64,000 nt of DNA, taken from assembly GCA_902560875.1 (NCBI GenBank), contig CACENO010000007.1, positions 1-64,000 on the forward strand. Direction: 5' to 3'. Each line of letters starts with the position of its first letter. The stretch's first letter is position 1. A model generated the notes under the pieces. That model had not been told where the DNA came from. It saw nothing but the letters and a program-made list of their open reading frames with translations, and did not search any database. Position numbers and translations under genes: made by a program. Shown here in pieces: positions 27,577 through 36,170 of this stretch. The DNA is from an uncultured Prochlorococcus sp. (GTDB lineage Bacteria; Cyanobacteriota; Cyanobacteriia; PCC-6307; Cyanobiaceae).

Positions 27577-28107
27577 ATGGCGCGTCAGTTGTCGATTATG
27601 TCTCTGGCTTTCGAAGCTCGACAGAAACTTGATCTGCCGGTAACCAGTCATGTCGAACGTCTTCCTGACTATCTCCTGCAACAGGAGAGGGTTGTTGGCG
27701 CAATGTTGGACTCAGAGAAACTTACGCTTCTTGGTCCTGGAAGCTACCGTTACAACGTAACGAGCTTTAAGGTTTTTCAATTGGAAGTAAATCCAGTTGT
27801 ATCAATAGCAGCAATTAATAGTGAAGGAAGGTTGAGTATGCATGCTGTGGACAGTGAACTGGATGGTTTGGGATTAGTGGATGATTTTGAATTAACGCTT
27901 AATGCAACTTTAGAGGCCACTCTTAGAGGACTTGAAGGAGAAGCTTTGCTAGGGGTTACTGTCAGTCCACCGCCTCTTTTGAAGCTAATTCCAAATAAAG
28001 TGCTTGAACGAACTGGGCAATCCATTCTGAGTACAATTTTGCTTGGAATTAAGACTCGTGTGAGAAAGCAACTAGTAGACGACTTCAGCGAATGGTGTAA
28101 GCAGTGA
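27577..28107 (+). CDS. DUF1997 family protein
   Basis: 176 residues with the plant/cyanobacterial DUF1997 pattern: a central L-L-G-P-G-S-Y-R-Y segment and a V-S-P-P-P-L-L-K-L-I-P motif near residue 130. It looks like a lipid-binding-type beta/alpha fold (START-like), soluble. Function unknown. Divergent from pheA by 32 bp and 13 bp from the convergent rnhB end. Confidence 0.8.
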   Translation: MARQLSIMSLAFEARQKLDLPVTSHVERLPDYLLQQERVVGAMLDSEKLTLLGPGSYRYNVTSFKVFQLEVNPVVSIAAINSEGRLSMHAVDSELDGLGLVDDFELTLNATLEATLRGLEGEALLGVTVSPPPLLKLIPNKVLERTGQSILSTILLGIKTRVRKQLVDDFSEWCKQ

Positions 28108-28120
28108 AGTTATTTATTTG

Positions 28121-28711
28121 TTAAACACATATTTTTGAGAGAAAAGATTTCCTATGTAAAGGAGTTGGCCCTAAATTTTGCAAAACCTTTATATGTAATT
28201 TTGTTCCATAACCAACATTTGTTGACAGTCCGTAGTCGGGATAAGTGATTGCTAAACCCTTAATTAGCTCATCGCGAGCTTCTTTTGCTAGAACACTAGC
28301 CGCTGCAATTGCTGGTGATTTTGTTTCTCCTTTTATTAATGTTTTTTGAGGTCCATTCCATGTTCTGATTGGTAATACCCCATCCACTAAAACTAGATCT
28401 ATTGTTTTTGTGAGTTTTTTGAGTGCTCTAATCATTGCCAATTCAGTAGCTATACGAATTCCTTTTGAGTCAATTTCTTGAGAGGAAGCGTCGCCGATAC
28501 CCCAGGCAAGAGCCTTCTGCTTAATTAGAGGAACAAGTAATGCTCTTCTTTTTGGACTCAGAGTTTTGCTGTCTTTGAGGCCAGCTTTGAGCAATTGAAT
28601 TCCTGCATCCTTGTCAAAAATCACTGCACCTGCAAAAACTGGGCCAAATAAACATCCTTTGCCAACCTCATCGACGCCTGCAATTTTGGTCTCGTCAGGA
28701 GTCATTTCCAT
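28121..28711 (-). CDS. rnhB: Ribonuclease HII
   Basis: 196 residues, with G-V-D-E-V-G-K-G near the N-terminus (D and E catalytic; the usual R is K), then K-D-S-K-T-L-S, V-D-G-V and the S-P-A-I-A-A-A-S-V-L-A-K stretch. Removes RNA from RNA-DNA hybrids. It overlaps the end of rne by 17 bp; an internal Met two codons later is possible. Confidence 0.93.
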   Translation of the reverse strand: MEMTPDETKIAGVDEVGKGCLFGPVFAGAVIFDKDAGIQLLKAGLKDSKTLSPKRRALLVPLIKQKALAWGIGDASSQEIDSKGIRIATELAMIRALKKLTKTIDLVLVDGVLPIRTWNGPQKTLIKGETKSPAIAAASVLAKEARDELIKGLAITYPDYGLSTNVGYGTKLHIKVLQNLGPTPLHRKSFLSKICV

Positions 28712-30620
28712 TGGAAGCTGAAGATCTTCTCCTGCGCCTGCGAGGGTCCTCTGCTTCTATGTTTGAGATGGAAGAAGGTTCAGACTCTAAGTTATTTTCC
28801 GGATCATTTTTTTCTTCATTCAAATCAACCTCTAGCTGCATATTTGAGATTTTTGCTTCAGGTTCTGCTTCTTTGACTAGTTCCTCTTCATTCATAGAAG
28901 ATTGAGTTTCTATGCTTCCACGACTGCCAGCACGATTATTCCCTCCTTTCCCTCTCCTCCTTCGTCGGATTAATGAGGATGCAAGTTGCTGCCTAGCTTC
29001 TTCTATGACTTCCTCTACGTCTTCGCCAGGGCGAACTACTCGAACTAATAGGTTGTCATTCTCTGGTAATTCGTCTAGTAAAAGAACTGGACTTAATCCT
29101 AAAAAGCTAAAAACTTCTTCTTGTTCAAGATTCATATTTATACCTATAAGTTCTTGTTCTTGTCTTGGGCTTGATATTTCAGTGGATGTTGCTTCAGATA
29201 TATTTTCATGCACGTTTGTGACTAACGATCCTTCAGGAATTGCATCTGAAGTATTAGAGATGGAACTTAGATCATTGCTTCGATTTTTGCTATATTTTTT
29301 CCTTTTAATATTAGTATCTCCATTAACTGCTTCGTCTGCTCTTGTAGAAATTGTAGTCCTAACTAAACCAGTTGCAGTTGCAGATGGCTTAAGTAAATCT
29401 TTTCCAGGTAGTAATGCTGTATGGCCTAACCCCCCACAGGCTTGACATTGTTTGCCAAATAATTCATATATATTTTGGCCTTGACGTTTGCGTGTAAGTT
29501 CAACAAGACCTAGTTCAGTTAGTTGCGCAATTTGTGGTCTTGCAGCATCGTCTCTTACAGCTGATGTGAAATGTTCTAGTACTTGTAATTGATCTCGACG
29601 CGACTCCATATCAATGAAGTCGATAATGATTACACCTCCAATATTGCGTAGTTTTAGTTGACGTGCAATTTCAATAGCTGCTTCACAATTAGTCCAAAGG
29701 ACAGTCTCCCTTGCATTAGCTGAGCGAGTAAAAGAGCCTGAATTGACATCAATTACTGTTAGAGCTTCTGTTGGTTCAATGATAATGTAACCGCCAGAGG
29801 GAAGATCAACCCTTGGTTGTAGAGCGTCTATTATTGCAGTATTTATTTTAAAATGATCAAGTAAATCGTTTGCTCCTGAATGAGTTTCTACTAAGACTTT
29901 AGATCCATCTTGACCTAGAAAATCATTAACACGTTTGATTGCGCTCGCATCATCAACAACAACTCGAACAAGGTCTGGACCGATGTGATCTCGAAGTATC
30001 CGATGTGTGAAATCTTCGTCACGGTTTAGTAATACTGGAGGCGTATAATTTTCAGCAGCTTGTTGAATTGCATCCCATTGTTGAAGAAGATTTTCTAGGT
30101 CATCTATTAGTAATTCCTCACTGATATTTTCGGCTTCAGTTCTAATGACAAGTCCATTCCCTGGAGGCTTAATTAATACTCCTAAAGCTCTTAATCGATT
30201 TCTTTCTCCTTCATTTTGAATCCTTCTTGAGATATTCACACCTTGACCATGTGGTTGAAGAATTAGATATCGTCCAGGTAGAGAAAGGTTCCCAGTCAGT
30301 CGAGGTCCTTTAGTACCTGTTGGTTCTTTCATAACTTGAACCAAAACTTTTTGTCGAGGTTCAAGTAATTCAGTAATTCCTGCTGCTCCTTTTTTAAGCT
30401 TTAAGGGGCCTAAATCTGTTACATGGATGAAACCATTCTTTTCACTTTCTCCAATGTTTACAAAGGCTGCATCTATTCCAGGTAGAACATTTTCAACTGT
30501 GCCTAAATAGACATCTCCAATTTGGTAGCGACCCTGTGCGACGATTAATTCGTCTACTCGCTCATCGGTAAGCAAAGCTGCTAGCCGCAGCTGCTCTGCG
30601 ATGACAATTTGCTGAGGCAT
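28695..30620 (-). CDS. rne: Ribonuclease E/G
   Basis: 641 residues. An S1 domain (G-D-V-Y-L-G-T-V-E-N-V-L-P-G), an RNase H-like and DNase I-like core with I-D-V-N-S-G and I-D-F-I-D-M, and a C-x2-C zinc-link motif (C-Q-A-C-G-G-L-G) are visible. A long acidic, disordered tail follows. The last 17 residues include six consecutive Arg (627-632), matching the polynucleotide phosphorylase-binding tail known for cyanobacterial RNase E. The main endonuclease of mRNA decay and tRNA/rRNA maturation. Precedes rnhB in an overlapping arrangement. Confidence 0.96.
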   Translation of the reverse strand: MPQQIVIAEQLRLAALLTDERVDELIVAQGRYQIGDVYLGTVENVLPGIDAAFVNIGESEKNGFIHVTDLGPLKLKKGAAGITELLEPRQKVLVQVMKEPTGTKGPRLTGNLSLPGRYLILQPHGQGVNISRRIQNEGERNRLRALGVLIKPPGNGLVIRTEAENISEELLIDDLENLLQQWDAIQQAAENYTPPVLLNRDEDFTHRILRDHIGPDLVRVVVDDASAIKRVNDFLGQDGSKVLVETHSGANDLLDHFKINTAIIDALQPRVDLPSGGYIIIEPTEALTVIDVNSGSFTRSANARETVLWTNCEAAIEIARQLKLRNIGGVIIIDFIDMESRRDQLQVLEHFTSAVRDDAARPQIAQLTELGLVELTRKRQGQNIYELFGKQCQACGGLGHTALLPGKDLLKPSATATGLVRTTISTRADEAVNGDTNIKRKKYSKNRSNDLSSISNTSDAIPEGSLVTNVHENISEATSTEISSPRQEQELIGINMNLEQEEVFSFLGLSPVLLLDELPENDNLLVRVVRPGEDVEEVIEEARQQLASSLIRRRRRGKGGNNRAGSRGSIETQSSMNEEELVKEAEPEAKISNMQLEVDLNEEKNDPENNLESEPSSISNIEAEDPRRRRRRSSASNGNDS

Positions 30621-30894
30621 ATATAAGAGTGAGTAAGAGCCCTACTTGGCTCAGAAACAATTACAAACTTGCAGTTGCTCTGCGAAGTTTTAAAAAGAAA
30701 AGGTGAATGACCTAAGGCCAATAGAAGAATTGTGTGGACCAATTGCTCCTTTTAGAGCCTTGGGTTACTTACCGGAGCTGTCGAAGCGGAAAAATGCGAG
30801 GGGCAATTGGCCTCGCTTTCCTCAAAATTGGGGTGAAGTCAGGACTGAATGAGTATGTGGCAATGTTGCCCGAGTCATCGTCCCTTTTAAGACC
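30621..30894 (-). promoter_or_regulatory. rne 5' leader/promoter region
   Basis: A 274-bp spacer on the rne side, between the TIGR03960-type gene and rne. Long autoregulated 5' UTRs are known for rne in other bacteria, but I cannot fix a transcription start here and see no gene or clean terminator. Confidence 0.4.
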
Positions 30895-33576
30895 TTAGCA
30901 TTGATGTAATTGGATTTCATCTCTTTTGACTTGTGAGATCTCTAAAGGTTGCTCAAGGTATTCCTCTAACCATTGCTTTATCTGCATAGGTTTAATGCTT
31001 CTTCCAATTGGATCTATATGCGCATTTAGCTGAACACGGATTCTATGATTGGTTGACGAATGATTTGGGTTATTTTTTATATTATCTATTTCAAGAGAGT
31101 GAAGTTCTTGTCTGCAATTTCTGCTTCTAGGCTTGCCACGTTTGTCATGGTCATGCCATACAAGTTTTTTTGCACTAATGAGTGAATCGATTGCTTTTTG
31201 CCAGGTCAATAAATTCGGATTAGTTCCTGATAGAACTTTCAGATCAAAACTCCAAATTGAAGCTGCCAGTTGTTTTGAAAGGCTAGTGCTTGTTAAGGGA
31301 ACTGATTTTGCGCTTAGTAGACCTAGTCCAATGGGGAGCTGTCTTTGAAGCTTTTCTCGTACAGTTTCTGTGTCGATTGATTCGAAAAAATCAACATCCA
31401 TCCATTCTCCAGAGGCTTCAACTCCTAGAGGTAAAGCGAGCGCAATCTTTAGACGAGGGAGAGGATGAAACCCTTCGCTATAGCTCACTGGTAAGTTGCT
31501 CCGTCTTAGTGATCTCTCAAATATTCGTAAAAGATCTAGATGACTAAGTAGTTCTAAAGGGTGTGTTTTTGTAAAACAAAATCGAACTCTAGATACCCTT
31601 TTACTTCGCGAGATAGTTGAAACTTTATGAGTAGGCACCTCGGGAGGTGTTGCTATCACATTGTGTCCTAACTCGGGACCACACACGCCACAATTACTAC
31701 ACCCATTAAATGAACAGTCTGGAACTATTGATTCCTCAAGAGCTCTTTTCAGGTCTTCTGCTAACCATTCTTTGTCGACTCCTGCATCAATGTGATCCCA
31801 TGGTAATGCTTGCATGCAGAGTGTATGAATCTCTTGAGGACTGAGTCTTTCAATATGATTCCAATTACCCATTTCTAATTTTCTGTATTTACCTTCAAGC
31901 CCTGCTTGTGAAATAGCTTTCGTCCATGCTTGATAAGCCCTATCGAGAGATTCGAACCATGCGTCCATTCCGGCTCCATCTTTCCAGGCTGCCTCAATCA
32001 CACTTGAGAGTCTTCTATCTCCTCTTCCAATAAAATCCTCCATTGCAGAGAGGCGTACGTCTGTAAAATTTCCTTTGACATCTTTTAAAAGTCTTAATTG
32101 GTTTTTAAGCAATTTTTGCCGACGTACAAACTCACTTGTGGAAACACTGTGCCATTGAAATGGTGTATGAGGTTTTGGTGTGAAATTACTTATGGTTAAT
32201 GTTAACTTTAATCGCCCTAAATCTATGCATTTCTTTTGGAGCATTTCACATGTAGAAGCAATACCTAGCACATCCTCATCTCTTTCTCCAGGGAGCCCAA
32301 TCATGAAGTAGAGCTTTATCTTTCGATATCCGTTAGCCATGGCTTTGCGGATGCCATTTATAAGGTCATTATCTGTAAGACCTTTATTAATAATGTCCCT
32401 TAGTCTTTGGCTACCAGCTTCTGGCGCAAAAGTTAAGCCTGATTTCCTAGAGCCTCCAAGAATGTGGGCAATATCATCAGTAAAGCGATCAACTCGTTGA
32501 CTGGGCAATTGCAAAGAGACGTTGTGATTGGCAAGCTTATTTTTTAATTCAACGCCTACAGCAGGTAGGGCTAAATAATCACTACAACTTAGAGAAAGCA
32601 GAGAAAAATCACTATACCCAGTCTTTTTCATGCCATCTTCTACAGCTTTGATTATTTCTTTAGGAGGCACGTCTCTGGCAGGCCTGGTAAGCATGCCTGG
32701 CTGACAAAAACGACACCCCCGCGTACAGCCTCTACGAATCTCAACAGTTAATCGGTCATGAATTGTTTCTATATTAGGTACTAATCCAGTTGCATAATGA
32801 GGCATAGGATTGGCTACCCTTCTTAATATTTTTCTGGGTGCAAAAGTATCTAAAGGTGTGAGTGTTGTAGTGTCTACTTCATATTTGTAAAAAGCTGGAA
32901 TATAAGTTCCTGGGATCTCGGAAAGCTCTTGAAGTAGTTTTCTTCTAGATAACTGTCTCTTTTTTGCATCTGAAACAATAAGGCCTATTTCTGGCAAAAG
33001 CTCTTCACCATCTCCAAGTGCAAATAGATCGAAAAAATCTGCAAATGGTTCTGGATTGCTAGTAGCTGTTGGCCCTCCTGCTAAAATTATTGGAGGTGAT
33101 TCTGGATGATCTATTGGCAAATCACCACGATCTTTTGAATAAATGGGGATATCTGATAAATCCAACATTTCCAAAATATTAGTAGCACCTAATTCGTAAC
33201 TAAGACTGAAGCCAAGTATGTCAAATTCGAGCAGTGCTCGACGACTTTCTAATGCAAATAAAGGTTGAGAGAATCTTCTTAGCTTGTTGGAAAAGTCTTG
33301 TGCAGGAAGGTAGGCCCTATCACAAATCTGCTTAGGTACGGAATTCAAAATTGAGTAAAGAATTATATGTCCTGTGTTACTTATTCCAACTTCATAGAGT
33401 TCTGGGTAAGTAAGTGCCCATCGGACTTCCGCAGATACCCAATCGCGGTTTTGCACACCTAACTCATTACCAAGGTATCTAGCAGGCTTGTTTACATCGC
33501 TATTTACTAACTTTTTAAAAGTAATTTCATCAAGTGGTTGCCTTCGCTTTTGATCTGTATGAGACCCATTACTCAT
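30895..33576 (-). CDS. Radical SAM protein, TIGR03960 type, with DUF2344 domain
   Basis: About 893 residues from ATG 33576; the frame is open 23 codons further upstream to 33645, but that stretch looks non-coding. The N-terminal region resembles a B12-binding-like domain, then the radical SAM motif R-R-G-C-T-R-G-C-R-F-C-Q-P-G (C-x3-C-x2-C). A C-terminal F-T-K-T-H-P-L-E-L-L-S-H-L-D-L and E-G-F-H-P-L-P-R segment is the DUF2344 type. Substrate unknown. It lies upstream of rne on the same strand and diverges from dapL. Confidence 0.88.
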   Translation of the reverse strand: MSNGSHTDQKRRQPLDEITFKKLVNSDVNKPARYLGNELGVQNRDWVSAEVRWALTYPELYEVGISNTGHIILYSILNSVPKQICDRAYLPAQDFSNKLRRFSQPLFALESRRALLEFDILGFSLSYELGATNILEMLDLSDIPIYSKDRGDLPIDHPESPPIILAGGPTATSNPEPFADFFDLFALGDGEELLPEIGLIVSDAKKRQLSRRKLLQELSEIPGTYIPAFYKYEVDTTTLTPLDTFAPRKILRRVANPMPHYATGLVPNIETIHDRLTVEIRRGCTRGCRFCQPGMLTRPARDVPPKEIIKAVEDGMKKTGYSDFSLLSLSCSDYLALPAVGVELKNKLANHNVSLQLPSQRVDRFTDDIAHILGGSRKSGLTFAPEAGSQRLRDIINKGLTDNDLINGIRKAMANGYRKIKLYFMIGLPGERDEDVLGIASTCEMLQKKCIDLGRLKLTLTISNFTPKPHTPFQWHSVSTSEFVRRQKLLKNQLRLLKDVKGNFTDVRLSAMEDFIGRGDRRLSSVIEAAWKDGAGMDAWFESLDRAYQAWTKAISQAGLEGKYRKLEMGNWNHIERLSPQEIHTLCMQALPWDHIDAGVDKEWLAEDLKRALEESIVPDCSFNGCSNCGVCGPELGHNVIATPPEVPTHKVSTISRSKRVSRVRFCFTKTHPLELLSHLDLLRIFERSLRRSNLPVSYSEGFHPLPRLKIALALPLGVEASGEWMDVDFFESIDTETVREKLQRQLPIGLGLLSAKSVPLTSTSLSKQLAASIWSFDLKVLSGTNPNLLTWQKAIDSLISAKKLVWHDHDKRGKPRSRNCRQELHSLEIDNIKNNPNHSSTNHRIRVQLNAHIDPIGRSIKPMQIKQWLEEYLEQPLEISQVKRDEIQLHQC

Positions 33577-33673
33577 GGCAGACAAAGATCTTCTTTGAAA
33601 TACATCGTATGTAAGAACTCCACAGAGGTGCTCTCTGCATAGCAATATGCGATGTGTTGATGCATCTGCTTTC

Positions 33674-34900
33674 GTGGTTCAGGTCAATTCCAATTACCTC
33701 AAGCTCAAAGCGGGATATCTGTTCCCAGAGATTGCCAGGCGAGTAAAGGCATTTAGCTTGAGTCATTCAGATAAAGATCTAATTCGCTTAGGCATTGGGG
33801 ATGTAACAGAACCACTCCCATTGGCTTGTCGACAGGCAATGAAGCAGGCTATTGACGAATTAGGGACTGAAGCCGGTTTTCATGGGTACGGGCCTGAGCA
33901 AGGTTATCTATGGCTTAGAGAGATTATTGCCAAGTCTGATTATCAGATTCGAGGTTGTGACGTGAGTGCTGATGAAATCTTTGTTTCCGATGGATCAAAG
34001 TGTGACAGCAGCAACATTCTCGATATCCTCGGGACAGGAAATCGCATTGCCGTCACTGATCCAGTTTATCCAGTCTACGTTGATAGCAATGTCATGGCTG
34101 GAAGGACAGGAAACGCCTTTGATACTGGGCGGTATGAAGGCCTTACTTATTTGCCAATTGATGCATCTAATAATTTCAAGGCTCAGATTCCAGAACAATC
34201 AATTGATTTGATTTATCTTTGCTTTCCTAATAACCCAACTGGTGCAGTTGTGAGTAAAGAGGAATTGGCGCGATGGGTTGCATATGCCCGTGAGCACGAC
34301 TCATTGATACTTTTTGATGCTGCTTACGAAGCTTTTATTCAAGATAAAGACTTGCCTCATTCGATTTATGAAATTGAAGGAGCAAGACATTGTGCTATTG
34401 AATTTCGTTCTTTCTCTAAAAATGCGGGTTTTACAGGAACACGGTGTGCTTTTACGGTTGTTCCAAAAGAACTTAAAGGTCAATCAATTACTGGTGAAAT
34501 AGTTGATTTATGGAGCCTTTGGAATCGTCGTCAAAGCACGAAGTTTAATGGTGTGAGTTATATAGTTCAGAGAGGAGCAGAGGCCGTTTATTCATCAAAT
34601 GGACAGACAGAAGTAAAGTCTCTTGTAAGTTTTTATATGGAAAATGCAAAAATTATTAGAAATGATCTTTTGCAAGCAGGTTATTCTGTTTACGGAGGAG
34701 AGCATGCTCCATATGTTTGGATCAAAGTCCCTGAGAAAATGAGTTCATGGGACTTCTTTGATTTCCTCCTAGAGAAGGCAAACATAGTAGGTACCCCCGG
34801 AAGCGGATTTGGAGCTTCCGGAGAAGGTTATTTTCGATTATCAGCTTTTAATAACAGATTAAATGTTGAAAAGGCTATGCAGCGTATTGGAGATCTTTAA
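33674..34900 (+). CDS. dapL: LL-diaminopimelate aminotransferase
   Basis: 408 residues from GTG 33674, giving the family's usual N-terminus [18 protein letters not shown]. An in-frame ATG at 33647 would add nine unlikely residues. The PLP-binding K249 lies in [11 protein letters not shown]. The enzyme makes LL-diaminopimelate directly from tetrahydrodipicolinate, the lysine and peptidoglycan route of cyanobacteria and plants. It overlaps clpS by one base (TAATG). Confidence 0.95.
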   Translation: MVQVNSNYLKLKAGYLFPEIARRVKAFSLSHSDKDLIRLGIGDVTEPLPLACRQAMKQAIDELGTEAGFHGYGPEQGYLWLREIIAKSDYQIRGCDVSADEIFVSDGSKCDSSNILDILGTGNRIAVTDPVYPVYVDSNVMAGRTGNAFDTGRYEGLTYLPIDASNNFKAQIPEQSIDLIYLCFPNNPTGAVVSKEELARWVAYAREHDSLILFDAAYEAFIQDKDLPHSIYEIEGARHCAIEFRSFSKNAGFTGTRCAFTVVPKELKGQSITGEIVDLWSLWNRRQSTKFNGVSYIVQRGAEAVYSSNGQTEVKSLVSFYMENAKIIRNDLLQAGYSVYGGEHAPYVWIKVPEKMSSWDFFDFLLEKANIVGTPGSGFGASGEGYFRLSAFNNRLNVEKAMQRIGDL

Positions 34901-35274
34901 TGACAAAAACTTTCTTTTGCGATTGCTACATCACTCACTCAAAGGTGTGTGAGATTTACTACAAAAGTCATATCAAGTCTCAGCAAGTTGGTGGTGCTGC
35001 TGTAGTAGAGAAAAAGACTGAGATAGTTAGAAAAATATCACCAAAGTATAAAGTGCTATTGCACAATGATCCTGTTAATACTATGGAGTATGTTGTTACA
35101 ACATTACGGCAGGTTGTTCCCCAACTTTCTGAAAGTGATGCTATGGCAGTGATGCTTGAAGCTCACAACTCTGGTGTCGGATTAGTAATTGTATGTGATC
35201 TTGAGCCTGCAGAATTTTATTGTGAGACGCTGAAATCTAAAGGTCTTACCAGCACTATTGAACAAGAAACCTGA
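34900..35274 (+). CDS. clpS: ATP-dependent Clp protease adaptor ClpS
   Basis: 124 residues. The core, K-Y-K-V-L-L-H-N-D-P-V-N-T-M-E-Y-V and E-A-H-N-S-G and E-F-Y-C-E-T-L-K, is typical; it recognises N-degron substrates and delivers them to ClpAP/ClpCP. The first about 33 residues, rich in Cys, Ser and Lys, precede the usual V-V-E-K-K start and are abnormal; GTG 34945 could shorten the extension. The start overlaps the dapL stop, suggesting coupling. Confidence 0.93.
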   Translation: MTKTFFCDCYITHSKVCEIYYKSHIKSQQVGGAAVVEKKTEIVRKISPKYKVLLHNDPVNTMEYVVTTLRQVVPQLSESDAMAVMLEAHNSGVGLVIVCDLEPAEFYCETLKSKGLTSTIEQET

Positions 35275-35306
35275 TTTATTTTTTTGGCCAAATTTGGAGA
35301 CATTGG

Positions 35307-36170
35307 GTGACTCAACGTCATGGTTGGATTCCTACGGCTACTTTGATCCCCTTTATTTATATATTGGGTTGGTCGATAGCCCAATCTATTAGTGTTTTTG
35401 GCTTGGAGATGGAAGAACATGAGCTTAGTTTAATTGGTACTATTATTAGCTTTATAGCTTTTTTCATTGTTTTGCCGAGTTGGTTTAAATTTAGATGGAA
35501 TGATAATCATTGGGCCTTTACTATTGGTTTAAATAATTTATCAAAAGGAATATCTTTGAAATATTTTTATAAAGGCTTTTTGCTTTCAGTATTTTTAATT
35601 TTATGTGTTTCATTTTTTCTGGTTTTTTCGTCATGGGGTAAAGGTATTTTTGTCTTAAATAGCAGTGTTTTCTTCAATGCAATTTTTTTAGGCCTTGGTG
35701 TTGGCTTTGCAGAAGAAATTATTTTTAGAGGATGGCTTTTTTGTGAGATGAATCAATTACTTGGACCACGTAATGCTGTTTTAGCTAATGCAGCAATCTT
35801 TAGTCTTGTACATGTACGGTTAGACTTGGATTTTTTGTCTTTGTTTGGTTTAATGATTGGCTTATTTCTTTTAGGATTAGTCTTATGTAATCAGAGAAAA
35901 ATGAATGAAGGATCTTTATGGGGGTGTATTGGTTTGCATGGGGGATTAGTAGGTATATGGTTTGTGTTTGCAACTGGACTAATTAAAATTTCGCCTAATA
36001 CTCCTTCTTGGTTATTTGGTCCAGGGGGGTCGCAACTTAATCCAATTGGTGGATTGATAGCTATTCTACTTTTGCTTTTAATTCTTTGGAATCAGCGTAT
36101 AGCACTTGCTATGGCTGGGCCTCCTTTAAGTGGGGCATGTAAGGATTCTTCTAAAGGAGCTTTCCCATAG
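35307..36170 (+). CDS. CPBP family intramembrane glutamic protease
   Basis: 287 residues from GTG 35307, with about eight hydrophobic segments. The conserved motif F-A-E-E-I-I-F-R-G-W (E-E-x-x-x-R) near residues 136-145 and L-V-H-V-R near 170 mark the CAAX-processing/bacteriocin-processing (CPBP) family. Substrates are unknown. It follows clpS by 32 bp. Its last 79 bp overlap the convergent radical SAM gene. Confidence 0.87.
   Translation: MTQRHGWIPTATLIPFIYILGWSIAQSISVFGLEMEEHELSLIGTIISFIAFFIVLPSWFKFRWNDNHWAFTIGLNNLSKGISLKYFYKGFLLSVFLILCVSFFLVFSSWGKGIFVLNSSVFFNAIFLGLGVGFAEEIIFRGWLFCEMNQLLGPRNAVLANAAIFSLVHVRLDLDFLSLFGLMIGLFLLGLVLCNQRKMNEGSLWGCIGLHGGLVGIWFVFATGLIKISPNTPSWLFGPGGSQLNPIGGLIAILLLLLILWNQRIALAMAGPPLSGACKDSSKGAFP

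Noticed and set aside
28711-29445. Forward ORFs opposite rne (Ser/Leu/Arg-rich)
   Set aside because: They are the antisense of the acidic and basic low-complexity tail of RNase E, with no independent signals.
33577-33645. Longer start of the TIGR03960-type radical SAM protein
   Set aside because: The additional 23 residues do not resemble the family and would leave no room for the dapL control region; ATG 33576 is better.
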